Source: Desulfolucanica intricata (GTDB taxonomy: Bacteria > Bacillota > Desulfotomaculia > Desulfotomaculales > Desulfofarciminaceae). Taken from it: a stretch of 64,000 nt of DNA. This document shows positions 61,650-64,000 of this stretch, piece after piece. Position 1 is the stretch's first letter, and each line of letters begins with the position of its first letter. Made by a program: the position numbers and the translations under genes. The stretch covers positions 166,630 to 230,629 of the forward strand of contig NZ_BCWE01000007.1 in NCBI RefSeq assembly GCF_001592105.1. The letters are read 5' to 3'. A model generated the notes under the pieces. That model ran no database searches. It saw only the letters and a program-made list of their open reading frames with translations, and was not told where the DNA came from.

Positions 61650-61670
61650 CCCCACGCCTAAAGGCGGGGG
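61650..61670. mobile_element. IS200/IS605-like palindromic end (left)
   Basis: CCCCACGCC / GGCGGGGG hairpin with CTTCTCGCGG after it, resembling the imperfect palindromes at IS605-family ends. No tnpA or intact tnpB beside it. Confidence 0.4.
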
Positions 61671-61793
61671 CTTCTCGCGGCGTTTCAGTGATGAAAAATA
61701 CCGACATTATACGAAGCAAGATTTATTAGTCTCCAATTCGAACAGGGTTTCTTCAACCCATCGGCTTGGCAGACATGCCGGACAAACATACTA

Positions 61794-61819
61794 AAGAGAC
61801 TAGCAGTTGCTAGTCTCTT
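61794..61819 (-). terminator. Terminator of the 61824-62144 gene
   Basis: 12-bp stem AAGAGACTAGCA / TGCTAGTCTCTT with a 2-base loop, 4 bases past the stop codon, T-rich TTTAGTATG following. Confidence 0.75.
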
Positions 61820-61823
61820 CACA

Positions 61824-62144
61824 CTAAAATTCTTTTAATACTCTTTCACTAAATTCGTTTCCATAATTTTTTTTTATGTCAGGCAAAAGTTCTAATTCAT
61901 ACAACCTTCTACGATCTTTAATTTGCTTTAAAAATTTATCTAAAATATCCTTCGTTATGTCAATTTTTCCCTCACTAAATAATAGTTCAAGATTTTCTTC
62001 GGCGTCTTTTATGTGCCCAAGTCTCACCAGAACAATCGCTTTTGGATGATTCTTACCTTTACAATAACTCCACTTGTCGTAAATTCGCTTTTCAATACTT
62101 ACATACGGACCATATTTTCCTCTTTTTTGGAAATTAAGAAACAT
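61824..62144 (-). CDS. Small hypothetical protein (106 aa) between IS605-like palindromes
   Basis: Taken from the ATG at 62144 (M-F-L-N-F-Q-K-R-G-K-Y-G-P-Y-V-S-I-E-K-R). The opening and V-R-L-G-H-I-K-D-A-E-E-N-L-E-L-L are reminiscent of the N-terminal domain of IS1634-type transposases, which would make it a truncated transposase. The remaining part (D-R-R-R-L-Y-E-L-E-L-L-P) is compatible. No DDE motif is present. Confidence 0.45.
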   Translation of the reverse strand: MFLNFQKRGKYGPYVSIEKRIYDKWSYCKGKNHPKAIVLVRLGHIKDAEENLELLFSEGKIDITKDILDKFLKQIKDRRRLYELELLPDIKKNYGNEFSERVLKEF

Positions 62145-62280
62145 TGCAAACCCTGTTTTCCTACGGCAATACAAAATTGAAGTTTGCAGAAAAATCAGGT
62201 AATACACCTCTTTCGCATGTATTAGTTTAGAGAATGCCTGGGGAAATTATACTTCCCCCTTTTGATTATGTTTTCGCAAG

Positions 62281-62301
62281 CCCCCAGCCTTGTGCTGGGG
62301 G
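62281..62301. mobile_element. IS200/IS605-like palindromic end (right)
   Basis: CCCCCAGC / GCTGGGGG hairpin with a 5-base loop followed by GTTGTTGAC. With the hairpin at 61650 it brackets a small gene, so a passenger-type element is possible. Confidence 0.4.
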
Positions 62302-62382
62302 TTGTTGACGACAGTCCACTCTTTAGTTGCTAACCTAGTGTTTAGAAAGATAAATTATTTTTTTAAGTCCACAGCAACCAAC

Positions 62383-63489
62383 TTACTCAATGTCACTTAG
62401 CCTTAGTTCACTGTACCTGGGACCTAGTTTGTATGAAGTTATTCTTTTTTTACCGCTAGCAGGTACCAGTAATCCAATGGTCATCCAGTCCTTTACCCAT
62501 TCTTGCATTGTTCTTTTGCTTACTTCAAACCAGTCGGCCATTACTTCTAGCGACAGGGGCCGTCCCTCCCAACGCAAGGCTAACTGTAATAGCCTAACCT
62601 CCCTTTGGGAAAGCTCCAGTAGTTTTCCTCCTGCTGCATCGTACAGACGAATTGTAGAGTCGGCAATATCTTTAAAGGCATCGGCCATAGTTGTTAAAAA
62701 GAATGTAATCCAAGGATTAAGTAATGGATCATTTCTGCCATTGTAGTACTCAACTGGCAATCCCATTTGTAAGCTATCATAGTAAAGTTGTAGGTTATTG
62801 GCGTAATATTCTTCCACTGTGAAGTAACCATTTAGATCATAGTCATTTAGCATCAAAATATACAGGGACAATGCTCTGGCAAGCCTGCCATTGCAGTCAT
62901 CAAAGGGGTGAATGGTGACCAGTTGGTAGGCGGTTATTGCTGCTTTTATTGGTACTGGCAGGGTGTCATTACTGTTAACCCAGTCAACCAGTTCTTTCAT
63001 CAATCCAGGTACTTCTTCCCAGTAGGGTGGGATGTACTCTACATTACCTGTTTTGCTATCCCTAATACAAAACAATACTCCGGGGGGAGTAGCCCCACGA
63101 TATTGACTTTTCTTTCCTCTACGACCGGGTCCCCTCACTTCAATAATGCGGTGTAACTTTTTTATAAGCTCCTCGGTTATGGGCATTTTCATGCCTTTAG
63201 CCTTTCTAAGAAATGCTAAAGCCCGCCAGTAGTTTCTGACCTCCTGCTCGTGGTAACTTTCTGATTCGTTGGGTCGATGGCTAACTACTTCCTCCACTTG
63301 TTGTAAACTTAACTGATTGCCTTCTATGTAGGTTGAATAGTGTGTTGTTTTAAGCCTGGCTCTATTCTTTAGTTTTTCCGATATGTGCAAGGGCAAGGTC
63401 TTACTGTCCACCAAACCGCGATAATATTCTATTTTGTTAAGCAGCAATACAATATCATTGGTAAAATCAAACCTAGGTTTGTAAGTCAT
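62383..63489 (-). CDS. Fic-domain protein with winged-helix C-terminus
   Basis: 368 residues from the ATG at 63489 (GAGGTG six bases before; the GTG at 63498 is less likely). N-terminal inhibitory helix S-T-Y-I-E-G-N; Fic motif H-P-F-D-D-C-N-G-R-L-A-R, where the usual Gly before Asn is Cys; C-terminal helix-turn-helix (L-E-V-M-A-D-W-F-E-V-S-K-R-T-M-Q). Such proteins AMPylate targets using ATP and are held off by the N-terminal Glu. The DNA-binding end suggests autoregulation. Confidence 0.9.
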   Translation of the reverse strand: MTYKPRFDFTNDIVLLLNKIEYYRGLVDSKTLPLHISEKLKNRARLKTTHYSTYIEGNQLSLQQVEEVVSHRPNESESYHEQEVRNYWRALAFLRKAKGMKMPITEELIKKLHRIIEVRGPGRRGKKSQYRGATPPGVLFCIRDSKTGNVEYIPPYWEEVPGLMKELVDWVNSNDTLPVPIKAAITAYQLVTIHPFDDCNGRLARALSLYILMLNDYDLNGYFTVEEYYANNLQLYYDSLQMGLPVEYYNGRNDPLLNPWITFFLTTMADAFKDIADSTIRLYDAAGGKLLELSQREVRLLQLALRWEGRPLSLEVMADWFEVSKRTMQEWVKDWMTIGLLVPASGKKRITSYKLGPRYSELRLSDIE

Positions 63490-63654
63490 ACAATTCACCT
63501 CAGTATAATTTTACCATATTATTGTTGATTCCGCAATTAATTTCCGTTAATAAGGTCCCTTGTTTTTTTAGCTTATCATCTTTCACTCCTAGTTGTTGCC
63601 TTAGCAGCAGAAATGTAATTTATATAGAGTGGAGTAACCAAAAACTTACTTTCC

Positions 63655-63867
63655 TTGAATAAACCCTTTGCAACGAATTACCACGAGTCTTTAATAATTA
63701 ATTGTCAAATTTTTGTCAAGGCCCCCCCTCTTTTTACCGACTTTGAAGGTGGAAAGAAGCATATACTAATTATTAATAAAAAAATTAATTGGGTAGAGTT
63801 CTGGAAGTGGACATTAAGTAAGATGGAAAATAAGCTCCCGGCTATACGGTGGGACAAGGAGATATAA
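63655..63867 (+). CDS. Small open frame, doubtful
   Basis: Up to 70 residues from a TTG at 63655, no Shine-Dalgarno before it. The second half (K-K-H-I-L-I-I-N-K-K-I-N-W-V-E-F-W-K-W-T-L-S-K-M-E-N) looks protein-like. It ends one base before the rRNA terminator. It may be a remnant; support is low. Confidence 0.3.
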   Translation: MNKPFATNYHESLIINCQIFVKAPPLFTDFEGGKKHILIINKKINWVEFWKWTLSKMENKLPAIRWDKEI

Positions 63868-63902
63868 AAAAGCCTTAGGAGATTTCAATCCTAAGGCTTT
63901 AA
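63865..63902. terminator. Terminator of the rRNA operon
   Basis: 12-bp stem AAAGCCTTAGGA / TCCTAAGGCTTT; on the minus strand followed by six T. It lies just beyond the 5S rRNA 3' end. Confidence 0.85.
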
Positions 63903-63909
63903 ACTTACT

Positions 63910-64000
<91 letters not shown>

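Overview
The window reads as chromosomal DNA of an anaerobic, endospore-forming, low-to-moderate GC Firmicute, most like the Desulfotomaculum/Peptococcaceae group (inference, not placed by any database). The grounds are a complete GerA/GerB/GerC germination operon, Spo0M, DUF3231, DUF1657 and DUF1540 proteins typical of spore formers, the futalosine menaquinone route, Feo iron uptake, selenocysteine machinery (selA-selB) and many ferredoxin-like proteins. A 5S rRNA gene, read on the minus strand, enters at the right edge. Many genes use TTG or GTG starts behind strong Shine-Dalgarno sequences.

Layout. 0-3 kb: Mrp-type Fe-S ATPase, a NifX-like protein with a His-rich tail, ClpP. 3-9.4 kb (minus): a five-gene operon of a family-5 solute-binding lipoprotein, two permeases, a fused double ATPase and an FmdE protein, with a hairpin-rich leader. 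9.4-15 kb: small and hypothetical genes, DUF3231, DUF441, a YkgJ cysteine-cluster protein, a Nudix hydrolase, a zinc phospholipase C-like exported protein, and a 69-codon minus-strand gene with an in-frame UGA followed by a SECIS-like hairpin (best finding). 16.3-18.9 kb: decayed pieces of histidine kinases, a receiver and a methyltransferase around one intact CheR. 19.3-25.7 kb: DUF1540, a phosphatase, feoA-feoB with a Fur box, MidA-like methyltransferase. 25.7-34 kb (minus): selA-selB, then a menaquinone operon (degenerate prenyl synthase homologue, UbiA, MqnE, MqnA, MqnC). 34-43.4 kb: speD, a FAH-family hydrolase, ferredoxins, a siroheme/Fe-S protein divergent from a Crp/Fnr regulator, HtpX, Spo0M, MerR, and a cation antiporter behind a yybP-ykoY (Mn2+) riboswitch. 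43.5-53.8 kb: ger operon with a fourth small membrane gene, KtrA/KtrB, a Spy/LTXXQ protein, purC, an E1 alpha/beta pair.

53.9-62.4 kb is an accessory junkyard carrying one recognisable island. It holds a frameshifted HPP gene, IS66 remnants, fragments of fabH, an excisionase-like gene, ParB-like and large serine recombinase genes. After these comes an arsenic operon (arsR, ArsP-type permease, ferredoxin-DUF2703, thioredoxin, acr3, arsC) whose acr3 copy has both a nonsense codon and a frameshift. An HsdM fragment, a group II intron 3' end and IS605-like palindromes follow. A Fic-domain gene and the rRNA terminator close the window.

Functional links: selA/selB could supply the machinery to read the UGA in the small gene at 14.3 kb. 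The futalosine genes plus UbiA and the synthase homologue form one menaquinone unit. ArsR has two matching operator-like palindromes, one at its own promoter and one in front of the downstream permease. No CRISPR array, tRNA gene or replication origin was recognised.
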